From positions 26,602,501-26,666,500 of the forward strand of contig CM029118.1 in NCBI GenBank assembly GCA_016859345.1: a stretch of 64,000 nt of DNA. The letters are read 5' to 3'. Position numbers and translations under genes: made by a program. Positions 23,615 to 33,260 of the stretch are shown piece after piece (the first letter of the stretch is position 1; the number at the start of each line of letters is the position of its first letter). The notes beneath the pieces are model-generated. The model made no database searches, was not told where the DNA came from, and worked only from the letters and a program-made list of their open reading frames with translations. This stretch comes from Istiophorus platypterus (lineage: Eukaryota; Chordata; Actinopteri; Istiophoriformes; Istiophoridae).

Positions 23615-24771
23615 GTTGTAGTTATAACACACATAAACAACACTTTTTAACTTGATAACGCTTTTACGCTAAACTTTTCACACTTTTCTTTGCTCGGGGA
23701 TTCGGATCCAGACCCAAGAGCCTTGTCCCAAAGCTTTTTCTATACGAAAATGCAAGCAACGGGAAAATGGAACATCCACGAGGCCGCTAGAGAAAACGAC
23801 GTCGACGGCGAGAGGCGGGGGGGAGAGAGGGAGACAGGGAAAGAGGGGGAGGCACGGATGCACCGGACACAGCTCCAGCTGCGGTCAGTCTGTCAAAATG
23901 TTAAATAACCGACTGCTGTGCACATAAACTGAGCTAGAACCACGCAAAATGTATTAAACTGCACGCGTCATTACGCACGCCGAACAATGGCTACTAATTC
24001 ATGCACAAGGAAGGACACACATCACCGGGCACATCGCCGTCTTCTCCCTGTGACACAAGCCACTCAGCGGAGGATAAAGTAAACCGCATCTCGGTGAGAG
24101 AGATACCAACATGTCAAGCACAGGCCCAGGCGAGATAACTGAACACAGCAGTAACATTCGGAAACACTTTTGACATTGATCCGTTTGTGCTTTCTGAGGA
24201 ACATCCGAAGATTGAACTTAAAAAGAAATGACTCGTTTTACGTTTTACGTTTTTAGCTCAAGCTTCAGCCATTACATCGCCTGAGCTGGTGGTTCCCTGA
24301 CAGAGGAACCGGCGGCGGAGCGGACGCACCTGAGCGTCCTGACGCGCCGACGTTCGCCGCCCACGGTTCCATCGTCGCCACGGTTCACATGAACTTTTTT
24401 CGGCATCATATGAAATACAGCGCCATCGAAGCAAAAAAAAAAGTGTCTTAAAATCACTACACTAATTGTTGACACGTCCCACAGGTGTCCAGGGAAATTC
24501 ACGACTTTCTATCCACTAAACAAACAATTTACACGAAGAAACTGTCCAGTAAAACTCTGTTTCACCAAAATGCCAGCTGACAACTGTCCACCTTTAAATT
24601 CAAAACCTTACATTTACTTTTATCCTGAGGGAGCTTTCGATGCTTTTAGGGAGGTAATCTATACAATTTATAATAAGGAAAATATGAATATATTCTTGTC
24701 TCACTTGTGCTGGGACCGGCGACTCCGCTCGGCTCGTCTTCATCACTGACCGGTCGCCTTCTGAAGGCCAT
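20505..24771 (-). CDS. Unrecognised acidic nuclear-type protein with SIM-like motif and Ser/Asp repeat (frameshifted)
   Basis: I do not recognise the family. Exon 1 is 24771-24705: ATG GCC, encoding MAFRRRPVSDEDEPSGVAGP then ST, with donor ACAA|GTGAGA in phase 1. The large exon is 21759-20505: acceptor tttcccctcAG in matching phase, stop TAG. The joined length is 1322 nt, one short of a multiple of three. A single base is missing from the 18-nt repeat between 21336 and 21337; without that loss the frame continues, predicting about 440 aa. Visible in the product: a SUMO-interacting-like segment LPIIIS followed by SDEEEDDEVEV (about residues 53-69), an acidic region, a DSDSTT-type repeat (21530-21160), an acidic stretch (TEDEEDLEVDEDG), a Gln/Pro/Trp-rich part, three PSTSG/PSALG-RTREES repeats, a basic KRKR (possible NLS) and an acidic tail (FDDSDSD). 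A TATA box sits upstream (24978-24971). The frameshift may be real decay or a sequence error in the repeat. Confidence 0.6.
21160..21530 (-). repeat. Coding 18-bp minisatellite (Asp-Ser-Asp-Ser-Thr-Thr/Ser)
   Basis: Tandem 18-nt units, 'agtggtactgtcactgtc' on plus, encode D-S-D-S-T-T/S on minus. They are interspersed with a longer unit that encodes SESYSVHDTDS. One unit lacks a T after 21336, shifting the frame. The unit has no stop in several frames, so both strands show long spurious open frames here. Confidence 0.9.
21885..21962. repeat. (AT)n microsatellite, copy A
   Basis: About 78 bp of uninterrupted AT, in the intron portion of duplication copy A. Confidence 0.97.
22137..22477 (-). 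pseudogene. Duplicated, truncated copy of the SD-repeat gene's large exon
   Basis: The acceptor (ccccctcAG) and phase are the same as in the main exon (start 22477), so exon 1 could splice to it. It encodes a variant of the SIM-like segment (LPIIIS then SDEEEDDEV) and a shorter, more irregular Ser/Asn/Asp region (NSNSNSSSDSDSES). It then hits TAA at the duplication junction (about 22137-22139). It also carries one extra codon relative to copy A (PPAGDG versus PPGNG). If used, it would give a short truncated isoform of roughly 135 aa. Confidence 0.6.
22800..22844. repeat. (AT)n microsatellite, copy B
   Basis: About 45 bp of AT at the equivalent place in duplication copy B; shorter than in copy A. 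Confidence 0.97.
23477..23546. repeat. (CTAT)n microsatellite
   Basis: About 17 tetranucleotide units, in the intron of the SD-repeat gene. Confidence 0.97.
23551..23614. repeat. (AAT)n microsatellite
   Basis: About 21 trinucleotide units directly after the CTAT array. Confidence 0.97.
23690..24480. other. CpG-containing, GC-rich part of the SD-repeat gene intron
   Basis: Two GC- and CpG-rich blocks (about 23750-23900 and 24290-24400) within the intron between exon 1 and the large exon. They could be part of an unmethylated promoter domain, or an unrecognised alternative first exon: on minus an ATG at 24409 opens a basic frame with a possible donor CTCAG|GTGCGT at 24330. No function assigned. 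Confidence 0.4.
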
Positions 24772-24924
24772 TTCCCTCGGTAGATGAGTGACCCAGACGT
24801 TTTATTCTGCAACGAGATCCGACGTCCAGGTAGTTATTGGCCAGCGGCCGTAATTCTCCGAGAGTTTGCTTTCCAAGAGTTTGCTTTCCAAAGAATTGCT
24901 TCCAAAAATCAGTTTGCTGCAAGT

Positions 24925-24985
24925 CAACAGAGACCAAATGCAAAGAGGGAAATTAGAGTGATCCTCGGACCTTATATAGCCTCGC
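24925..24985 (-). promoter_or_regulatory. TATA-box promoter of the SD-repeat gene
   Basis: On minus, TATATAAG at 24978-24971 in a GC-flanked context (GAGGCTATATAAGGTCC). It would place transcription start near 24945, giving a ~175-nt 5'UTR before the ATG at 24771. The leader contains a tandem 'GGAAAGCAAACTCT' type repeat (about 24890-24862). Confidence 0.65.
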
Positions 24986-25564
24986 TCCGCGCAACACTCT
25001 GTTTCCATGACATTTAAGAATTTAAAAAAATATATATTTCTATTCTATGTATTTTTTTTTCAATTTGGCACAACCACTGCTTAACAATGGGCCATGGGCC
25101 ACTCACTTTCTTTTTCCTACATTCTGAGTTATAGCCGAGGCCACCATGTAAACCCTTTTGGGCCATGTACTTGTGATCATGCCAGTACAGCACATTTGAA
25201 CTTGAAAAGAAAACTGAGGGAAACATTGCCAGGAAAGATTCCAGTAAACCGAGTTGCTGTCTGTAGAACTTGTTGGACTTTTGTGTGAGGTTGTTCTTCT
25301 TTTCGCTCTGCAGCCATCACCAGCCCAGACAAATTGTTCCCAGTGGGTTTCCTACAAGGGAGAAAGGGGGAGAAATTTCATGATAGGTGTAAAAAAAAAT
25401 GTAAGTATTGTTAATGCTTTATGTGGTTGTTGTCAATAACAGTAACTCTTTACTTTCTTTTAATATTGGGAACTTTTCTCTCATTTTACTCCAAATCACA
25501 ATAAAGTGTCTCACTTTAAATTTGTAGGTGAACCATACCTGTATTTATGAAGACTGCTCCTCTT

Positions 25565-25567
<3 letters not shown>

Positions 25568-25630
<63 letters not shown>
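25568..25630. repeat. (CA)n microsatellite
   Basis: About 63 bp of uninterrupted CA. Confidence 0.97.
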
Positions 25631-25632
<2 letters not shown>

Positions 25633-26039
25633 ATAAGAGGGCTCATTCTTTACAGGTAACAATTATGTGAGAATAAGGTAATATGATTATCAAGGTTTTA
25701 AGGAGTGGGTCCAGCATCTCGGGCAGGATCATGCTTCCCCTAAGGAGGACAGTGACACTGTATCTGTAAACAAAAAAGTTTCTAAGCAGATGATCCAGTG
25801 AACCAGACAGGCTGGAGGTATTCATGTTTGTAAAGAAATTTAAAAAAATCTTCTCTATCCATCTAACTTTGTCTCTATCTTTTCTTTTTGCAGACAACAT
25901 CCCGACAAGCTGCTACCTCTGTCTGAGTTAAAATTGGAGAAATGAAACCATTGATCAAGTAGTGTTAGTACTTATATAATCAGTTTACAATCAATGCTCT
26001 CTTTTTTGTACTGTCTCAGTACTTCTACATTCACTGTTT

Positions 26040-26435
26040 TCAACTGCACAGGCTGAACCTCTCATGTTATTCAGATTACCATTAATTATAGTGTACATAC
26101 AATCAACGTTAATTTTTTTTGTGGCTTTTTGGTCTAATCTGTACATATAACCCTTATATATACAGTACCATTTCCAACTGTCCTCTTCATCTCTATATAT
26201 AACACGTTTGATATATTATACATATAATAATCTGTAAATATGTTGCTCTCAACAGTCATTAACTAAGTATATACTGTAAGATATAGTACCACTCATGCAG
26301 CAGTACTAATATCTGCACTTTCTGTATATAATCCGATTCTTTTGCACTTCTGGTTACATAATAACTTGCTTTCATTGGCTTTTTGCCTCTACTCTAACAA
26401 TGACAATAAAGTTGAATCTAACCTAATCTATTAGG
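26040..26435 (+). repeat. Retrotransposon-like 3' tail
   Basis: The stretch ends in 'ctaacaatgacaataaag' and then 'ttgaatctaacctaatct', a tail I associate with fish non-LTR retrotransposons or their SINE partners. No coding remnant is seen with it. Judged from memory only. Confidence 0.35.
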
Positions 26436-26515
26436 CTTGTAGTTTTCATGGAAATGTTGTATCATGATAACATTAAAACACTTTGAAATGAGGATTTTTC
26501 TGCAATGAAACGGGA
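26405..26515 (+). repeat. Interspersed repeat, copy 2 (matches 15485-15605)
   Basis: Shares 'gtagttttcat', 'atgataacattaaaaca' and 'gatttttctgcaatgaa' with the copy at 15485-15605, in the same orientation. Confidence 0.65.
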
Positions 26516-26519
26516 ATTT

Positions 26520-27950
26520 TTAGCCTGGTGATAGGTGCATGTGCATTGAGTTGACTAATAATCAGCAAAATCTCCACATCAGAATGTTAGAAACACCTTT
26601 CAATATAATATAGGCCAGTACAATATCACCACTGATTATGTCTTTACTACTAAGACCTAGTATACCCGAATTAACACCTCTATAGCATTGCCAACAAAAA
26701 CTGAAAATTGGGAGTAGCCAAGGGCAAGCAGAGGCTGGGTGAGGAGGAACTGGGGGCTGGCAGCTGGAGGCTGAGGCTGAGACTAGAACAGGTTTGCTGA
26801 GCAGGGCAGGGAATTGGCAGAGGGAAGCAGGGCAGAGTGAGTCAGGAGAGACTGGTAGAACGGAGGTGGTCCAGAGTGGATTCCAGACCGAACGGGAGAT
26901 TGCCAAAAGCAAGAGGGGGTATGTCGCTGAGTCTATAATCTGGTGTTGTGGTGGAGCTGAAATACAGTATTTAAAACAGTAGATTGGAGATGATAAGAAG
27001 CTTGTTGCCCAACACATGCACACCCTGTCCCAGAAAGAGAGGATCTCCGCACTGGGCAGGAGAAGGGGCAGAAGCAGAGGGCAAGACAACTGGACTGGAC
27101 TGCATTAGTGTTTACCCAAACAGTGATTGAGATTGGTCCTGCTTGTTATGCCCCACCAATGAATGTAACTAATCCAGTTGTATTATATTTCTGAGCATAT
27201 AAGCCTTAACAGTATGTAACAGATCCAGTTAACAAATCTGATATAAATATTTGAATGTACCTTGTAACTATTCTGCTGTCAATAAAGAATAAATCAATAA
27301 AGTTTCATGCATAATATAAAAGAAATATGACGACAGTATGTCAGTGGCATGTTTTCATTTTGTGATAAAAAAAAACACTTGACTACATATACCTCATTCA
27401 CAGTATAACAAAAATGTAGGTTACAGGCAAAAATTGATCGTCTGATCTGATTAACATAGAATGTGTTTACAACAACGTATGCCTTCTTATCTAACCCATT
27501 TAGTATGCAATACTCCTTTTCCTGTGTGAACATGACCATATATGTCCAGTGCACCTGCAGAAATAGCTTCCAATAACATGTCATTTATAAGTTAAAATGA
27601 CAATCATAATGACACTAATTGAACTGTTTTTTCACCTATACAGTAGAGATAAGATACATTATGCAAATGTACAGTATGCAATGTGACTTTCTCTCTATGT
27701 AAGTAGAAAAAATGCATTTTACTGGTACACAGATATCCCCTGCGTAATGTTGTTTTCCACTAGAGGGTACTCTTAACCATATAATAGTGGGATGGCCCAC
27801 ATGTCATGGTTAAACTGAGGGAACATTCGGTCACCTATGATGCTGCAGACATCTGCACAAGTGACATGTGTCATAATTTCTGTATACAGTATGATAAGTT
27901 TAATTTGATCCTTCATTTACTTGAATAGGCCTTTTATCATTATGCTTAAA
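26520..27950. other. Intergenic, no gene recognised
   Basis: A 175-codon minus-strand open frame (26562-27089) is Ser/Pro/Leu-rich and looks like an accident of purine-rich plus-strand DNA. No domain, splice or promoter support. Confidence 0.5.
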
Positions 27951-27954
27951 TGTG

Positions 27955-29336
27955 TATAGTCCTGGTTGAAATTATTGGCACCCCTGAAATTTAAGTACAG
28001 AGTTTAGAATATCTTCAGAATTAAATGCAATTTAACAAAATTTGTATAATCAGACAAAAAAACCCCCAAAACTTGCATAATAGAGAAATAATACAAACAG
28101 AAGAAGTTCCCCCGGGACACAAAATATTTGCAATCTTCCCTAATATTTTGTTGAAGAACCTTTTCCAACAATAACAGCCTCTAAGTGTCCCTTGTAGCCA
28201 TCTAGAAACTTCTAGCATCTGTCTGCTGTTAGTTTCTGCAGCTCTTCCATTGCTATGTCTTCTATGTCTTCTTCTTTAAGTTTGCAGGAGTCCTTCTTAT
28301 AATGGCAGATTTCATTTCTATCTAAAGGTTTCAATGGGATTTAGGTCAGGATTCATTGCTGGCCAGTTCAAAACTGTCCATCTTTTCCTTTCCAACCATT
28401 CTTTTGTGCTGCTGGATGTTTGCTTTGGGTTGTTGTTCTTCTGAAAGACCCAAGACTTTCACCTCAAACCTCCATTTCTGACACGGGGTAACAAATTTCC
28501 CTCTAAAATATTGCTTTCCTGAAGAGCTCTACTTTGGTCTTATCTGTCTATAGAACATTATCCCAGAAAGATTGTGGCTTATCTGTTGAAGTTTTTGCAA
28601 ACGTTAATTTTGCCTTTTTGTGCCTTTTCGTACCTTTCTTCAGTAGTGGTGTCTCCTTGTCCTTCACTCATTGAGCCCTACTTGGTTTAGTGTGTATCAT
28701 ATGGTGCAGACTGAAACCAACACTACAGATTGTTCCAGTTCAGCCTGAAGCTTTGCAGATGTCTGGTGTTTTTTCCACAATCACCTATTAACCTTCACAT
28801 ATTTCTCTCATTGAGTTTCTTCTCAGCACCATGTCCTGGGAGCATCTTAACAGTTTTATGACTCTCAATAACACTATGAACTGTTGAAACATGAATTTCA
28901 AGATCTTTGGTGAATGTCTTGCAGCCTGTGGAATTGTTATGTTTTCTGATAAAAGCATTTCTGAATTTTTCAGACAGCTCTCTCATCTTCCCCGTTATAA
29001 AAAAAAGAAACTGGAAACTATCAGCTCCTTTTATTTAGTAAAGTGAAAATGTAAAGCACACTTAAGCATGGGTGACTTTTATTCATTTTTTTAAAAAATT
29101 TAGGAATTCATTTAAATGAATCAAAAGGATGCCAATAATTGCATCCAGCTTAAAAGTTATGTCTTTATTTTTTACTTCACTACATGAAAGCATTTTTATG
29201 TTGTTGTTGAGTAACTTTTAACATTTTATTAAAATATTCTGTTTTTACAAATTTTGTCATTTTGGAGTTATTCAGGTGTTTTTTAAAATTCTGTATTTAA
29301 AATTCAGGGGTGCAAATTATTTCAACTGTGACTATA
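27955..29336 (-). mobile_element. Tc1-like DNA transposon, degenerate, both inverted termini present
   Basis: The left end (27955, TATAGTCCTGGTTGAAATTA...) and the right end (to 29336), read on the opposite strand, match over about 34 bp including GCACCCCTGAA. The pair starts and ends at TA, as expected for Tc1/mariner insertion. Length is about 1.38 kb, near full size for the superfamily. The interior encodes broken transposase on the minus strand. Confidence 0.85.
28400..28990 (-). pseudogene. Tc1-type transposase remnant
   Basis: On minus from about 28986 a start-like segment (MRELSEKFRNAFIRKH) matches the N-terminal helix-turn-helix of Tc1 transposases. It is followed by TFTKDLEIHVSTVHSVIESH and HGAEKKL. 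Stops and frame breaks follow, and no intact DDE catalytic domain is seen. Confidence 0.75.
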
Positions 29337-29445
29337 ACAACAACAGACTTGGAAATGAGTTCTGTCATTGTCATTGTCATCTGACAAACACACAACACTG
29401 AAATCAGTCTTTGGCCTAGCTCCTTTTCAGAAAAGCAGTATGTTA

Positions 29446-29592
29446 TCATCTATTGTGACTCAGCTCTGGACGTGAAACATCCAGCTCTTGTTTTTGTTTT
29501 CTGTCTGGTTGAGCCTGAGATGACTCGGGCCGTCGGAGTTCTACCTCCATATTCCCAGAGAGAGAAGACAGCATCAGACAAGCTTTGGCACT
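29446..29592 (-). CDS. Orphan 3' exon-like segment
   Basis: A strong splice acceptor on minus (TGTCTCGTTTCCTTCAG) precedes 48 open codons ending in a stop at 29446. The product begins SAKACLMLSSLSG, then EVELRRPESSQAQPD, and ends in charged residues. It reads like a last exon, but I find no upstream partner exon and do not recognise the family. It may be a relic or part of a gene I cannot assemble. Confidence 0.2.
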   Translation of the reverse strand, partial: SAKACLMLSSLSGNMEVELRRPESSQAQPDRKQKQELDVSRPELSHNR

Positions 29593-29769
29593 CTGAAGGA
29601 AACGAGACAGGGTGAAAAATATTTTATGTGGGTTTTCTAATTCATAAACCTCAATCATCCTCTCTACTGTTCCACCTGCTACAGAGCAACACTGGAATGG
29701 TTTAGGTACAGGGTTAATTTGTTTAGTTATATAATAAAACACGTTCATACTTAATATTATAATAATCAC

Positions 29770-31849
29770 ATCTAAGTATTTCCATTGTTGTTTATTTGGC
29801 TATATATGTTTTACAGTAATTTAAAGAAATATGGACTGTTGAACTGTATATGTAATTCTGTTACGAAAGGTCAGTCTATATAGTCTGGGTCCAGACCATT
29901 GAGTGACCACCCACATCTTGAAATAGAAGGGAAATGGAAAAGCCAGTTCAGTTTGATTATAGCTGTGGGTCAACAATGAAATTTCATTTCTCTATCAAAG
30001 CTATGTTTCAGAAACATTCTGGCTGCCTTGTTAAGTGCACACTGCAGTATGACTTTGTCTCCTTTAGTTGCATCGGACGACTCTACACAGCAAAACAGCA
30101 ACTAATTTGTCTATAAATTTAATTGTGGCCCATGATTTGCATATGTTTTGGAGGATGCAGAGAGGAGTGGATGGCTGTTACTCTCATCACGCTGATGTAT
30201 TTTATTATATTTAGATTTTTAATTCTCAATAGTTTGTCTTCAGTGACATCTTTTATCAGGACAACAAGATATGTTGTAATCGGTGGTTTTAGTGTCCTCG
30301 GATATAAGGAGTTTTTCCTGTCATTAAGATTAGATTTCAACTCACTGACAGAGTATACAGTGAATAATTCAGTGTTTGTGTGCCCAACATTTAATAGTTG
30401 ATCAAAAAATATTATATTGTATGAAAGGGCCATAATAGAGATATTACCATGTTATAGTAAAGCTCAGAAATGAAGCCTTTGTACACAGTGGCTCTTATAC
30501 CACCAGTTTGATAATGATTATACTTAGAAAGATGATACATCTTATCTCTGGTTGGCCTCGGATTGAACATGGCATTTTGTGTTTACATGCCTTTTTTCCA
30601 CTGGCTGTTAACTATTTTCACATAGTCTAAATATCTAGATTGTGAATAAAATCTGTTGATAATGAATAGTAATGTGTTTTTTTCTGATTGTAGCCTTCTT
30701 AAATGTGGTGGTGTGGCACAGTCTTTGTCTGTGTTGATTCATCATCGTTATTTCGACTTGACACTTTGCAGTCTTTGCCTCCATCACAAACTTCATGCTC
30801 AATTTGCCTGATAACCCCCACGCAAAACATCCCACAAGCATTTATACCCTCTGCGCCTGCTGCCGCCTGAGGATTCTTTCTGTAATCTCAATGAGCAGAT
30901 GAGCCGGTTGATTCTGACTCATGTTGAAAATTGTGTGTCAGTTATCTTTCTACCATTTTACATCCAGCTGGTAATTGGAAGGAAGGGTAAAGTGCTTTCT
31001 TCTTTTCTTAGAGATAAAATGTGAAGAACTGCACATGTGAGCTATAGGAGCAGGCTAGTTCAGGTTAGACTATTAATACCAAGTAGTTAATGAAGCTTTG
31101 TTGTCATTAAAAGGTTGCACATATGATGCTCATAATAATTTTGATCAAGTTAAAAGGTTTAATGCATTTTGTTTCATGACTGGAATAAAGACATTTAAAC
31201 AACAGTGGACAAACAAGTTGCTTTATGGGGAACCACATGTCTAACTGGAAAACAGAAAACGAAAATGATTACACATGGCTCAAACTATAAGAAAATACAA
31301 AACATATGTGATTTTATAGCCTCTGTATTATGTCAAGATGTCTGGGTTAAGGCCTCTTGCATTATTGTTCTACACTGCTCTGGATGAGAGCATGAGAATT
31401 TCAAAAATGTACTCAAACATACAGTTACTTCTGTAGTGGTATAGCGAAACAGCGCATATTCTCTTCACAGAGTCAGCAATGGTAGGCAGACAAAATGTTT
31501 CTTGATGAATAGAAAATAGATTATAAGGAAAATAAGGAAAATCAGAACACAGGACAAAGAGTTGGGTTTATATTTTCCCCCCATGCTCTGGTTTAAAAAT
31601 ATTAAACAGGTCTTGAAATTGCTGTTTGTGCAATGCATTCAAAACCACTAGCATGGTCCTTTACAGTCCCTTCTCATTAATCATTAATCATTAATAATTA
31701 TTTTGTCTACCCTCAACATATATTGGATATTTGTGTATTACTCCATGCAGAGTAGGCAGCAGACCATTCATTATACTACACATAAATAGATTACGCTGGA
31801 TTTTTCACAACATTTCCAATAATTGCATATATAAGCAAAACACTGTTGT
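29770..31849. other. Intergenic, no gene recognised
   Basis: Short open frames on both strands without domains or splice support. Confidence 0.5.
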
Positions 31850-32110
31850 GTTTTGAGTGAATGTTAATGTAAGCATGCTCACAGTGACAGTTTTAAAATG
31901 TTGATCTGCAGGTGGAATTGTATAAAAGTTTACCATGTTAACTGTCTTAGCTCACTATGTTCGCATGCAAACATTTGCGAATGAGGCTGATGGAAATGTC
32001 ATTAATTTTACAGGTACTACAAATATTGAAACTGGGGAATCAGGCCAAAATGCAGATTCATGGTTGTCCATCTAATATTTGTTCAGACTTTTCAGCCAGG
32101 ATCAAAGCTG
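31850..32110 (+). repeat. Fragment of an abundant teleost interspersed repeat
   Basis: Contains 'agcatgctcacagtgacag', 'gaggctgatggaaatgtcat' and 'caggtactacaaat', which I recognise as the left part of the same widespread fish family seen at 59330 and 62908. Confidence 0.55.
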
Positions 32111-32800
32111 TGAACTAAACATTACCATCTCTAAAGTGTTGCCTGCATTGGGGCTAAAAACATTTGCTTTTTATGTGCAATGTGGTGCCCCAGCAGTACA
32201 ATGGAAGCACATTGTACTGAACCACATATCAACTACGCATTAATTAACACCGACGTGAAAATTGATAAAAAAAAGAAAAAAAAGAAAAGAAACATTTTAT
32301 CCAAACCACTAAAGTAAAAGTATCAACTGGCCTTATCAGTTCTTAAGTGATTTGTCCATTGCCAGAGGTACTTGGTGTTTAATGTATCTGCTCTGATTCT
32401 GTCAGGAAGCTTCACATTACATGGGTCAGTCAGACAGACAGTCAGGCACAACCTTTTTGCCATGTATTAGGAAAAGAAAAATCATTGGTGACCCATTTTC
32501 AAGGAGGACCACACTGGATATTTTTAACATGCAAACCACTGGAAAGAAGCCATATTTCACTAATCTTCTTAGCCATCAGACACAACCTACAGCTTAGAGT
32601 GCCAGCAGGTAGACCTAAAGTCTACCTGTCCAGTCTGTTGTCCTATTTACAACACCATGGAACAGATTATACAATAACGCACTATACATAACAGTTAGGC
32701 TCTCTAGTTACAGAGAGGATTTTGAAAGCACTGTCTCTCAAACAATGTGACATATTTGACATCCACTGTATTTGGTTTGGAAGCAACGACAGATATGCAA

Positions 32801-32899
32801 TATTATATTATATTATATTATATTATATTATATTATATTATATTATATTATATTATATTATATTATATTATATTATATTATATTATATTATATTATATA
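32801..32899. repeat. (TATTA)n pentanucleotide array
   Basis: About 19 uninterrupted TATTA units. Confidence 0.97.
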
Positions 32900-33149
32900 A
32901 TTAGATATGCGCTTTAATGGATCAAAGAAGAAGGTCAAAAATGTGATGCTGTACCTTTAAGTTTAGGGTTTTTAATCAACGCATTTGTAGCATCTGTGCC
33001 CAGACAGAAGCACCAGCCTGAACAACCAGAGAGGTCATTAGTCCCTCTGGTACCACAGGAGCCCTAAATTAGCGTCCCTTGGCGGCAGGTGTACCAGACC
33101 TTTGTTGTCATGGTTACAAGAATAAACAAAAGGGTATGCTAAAGGAATG

Positions 33150-33260
33150 ATTAAGTATTGGTTAGGTTTAGGCACAAATACAACTTGGTTACATTCCAAG
33201 AAAGATCATGGTTCTAGGTAAAACAAATACATCCTTAAGGTTAGAGGATGTTTTATTGTC
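33150..33260. repeat. Teleost repeat fragment (GGTTAGGTTTAGGCAC type)
   Basis: 'ggttaggtttaggcacaaa' followed by 'acttggttac' and 'aaagatcatggtt' is a motif series common in fish interspersed repeats. No ends visible. Confidence 0.45.

Noticed and set aside
24330..24409. Basic minus-strand open segment with a GTGCGT donor as an alternative first exon
   Set aside because: GC-rich DNA gives open frames by chance; the donor is weak and no partner in phase was found.
26562..27089. 175-codon minus-strand open frame
   Set aside because: Low-complexity Ser/Pro/Leu composition opposite a purine-rich stretch; no start context, domain, splice or promoter support.
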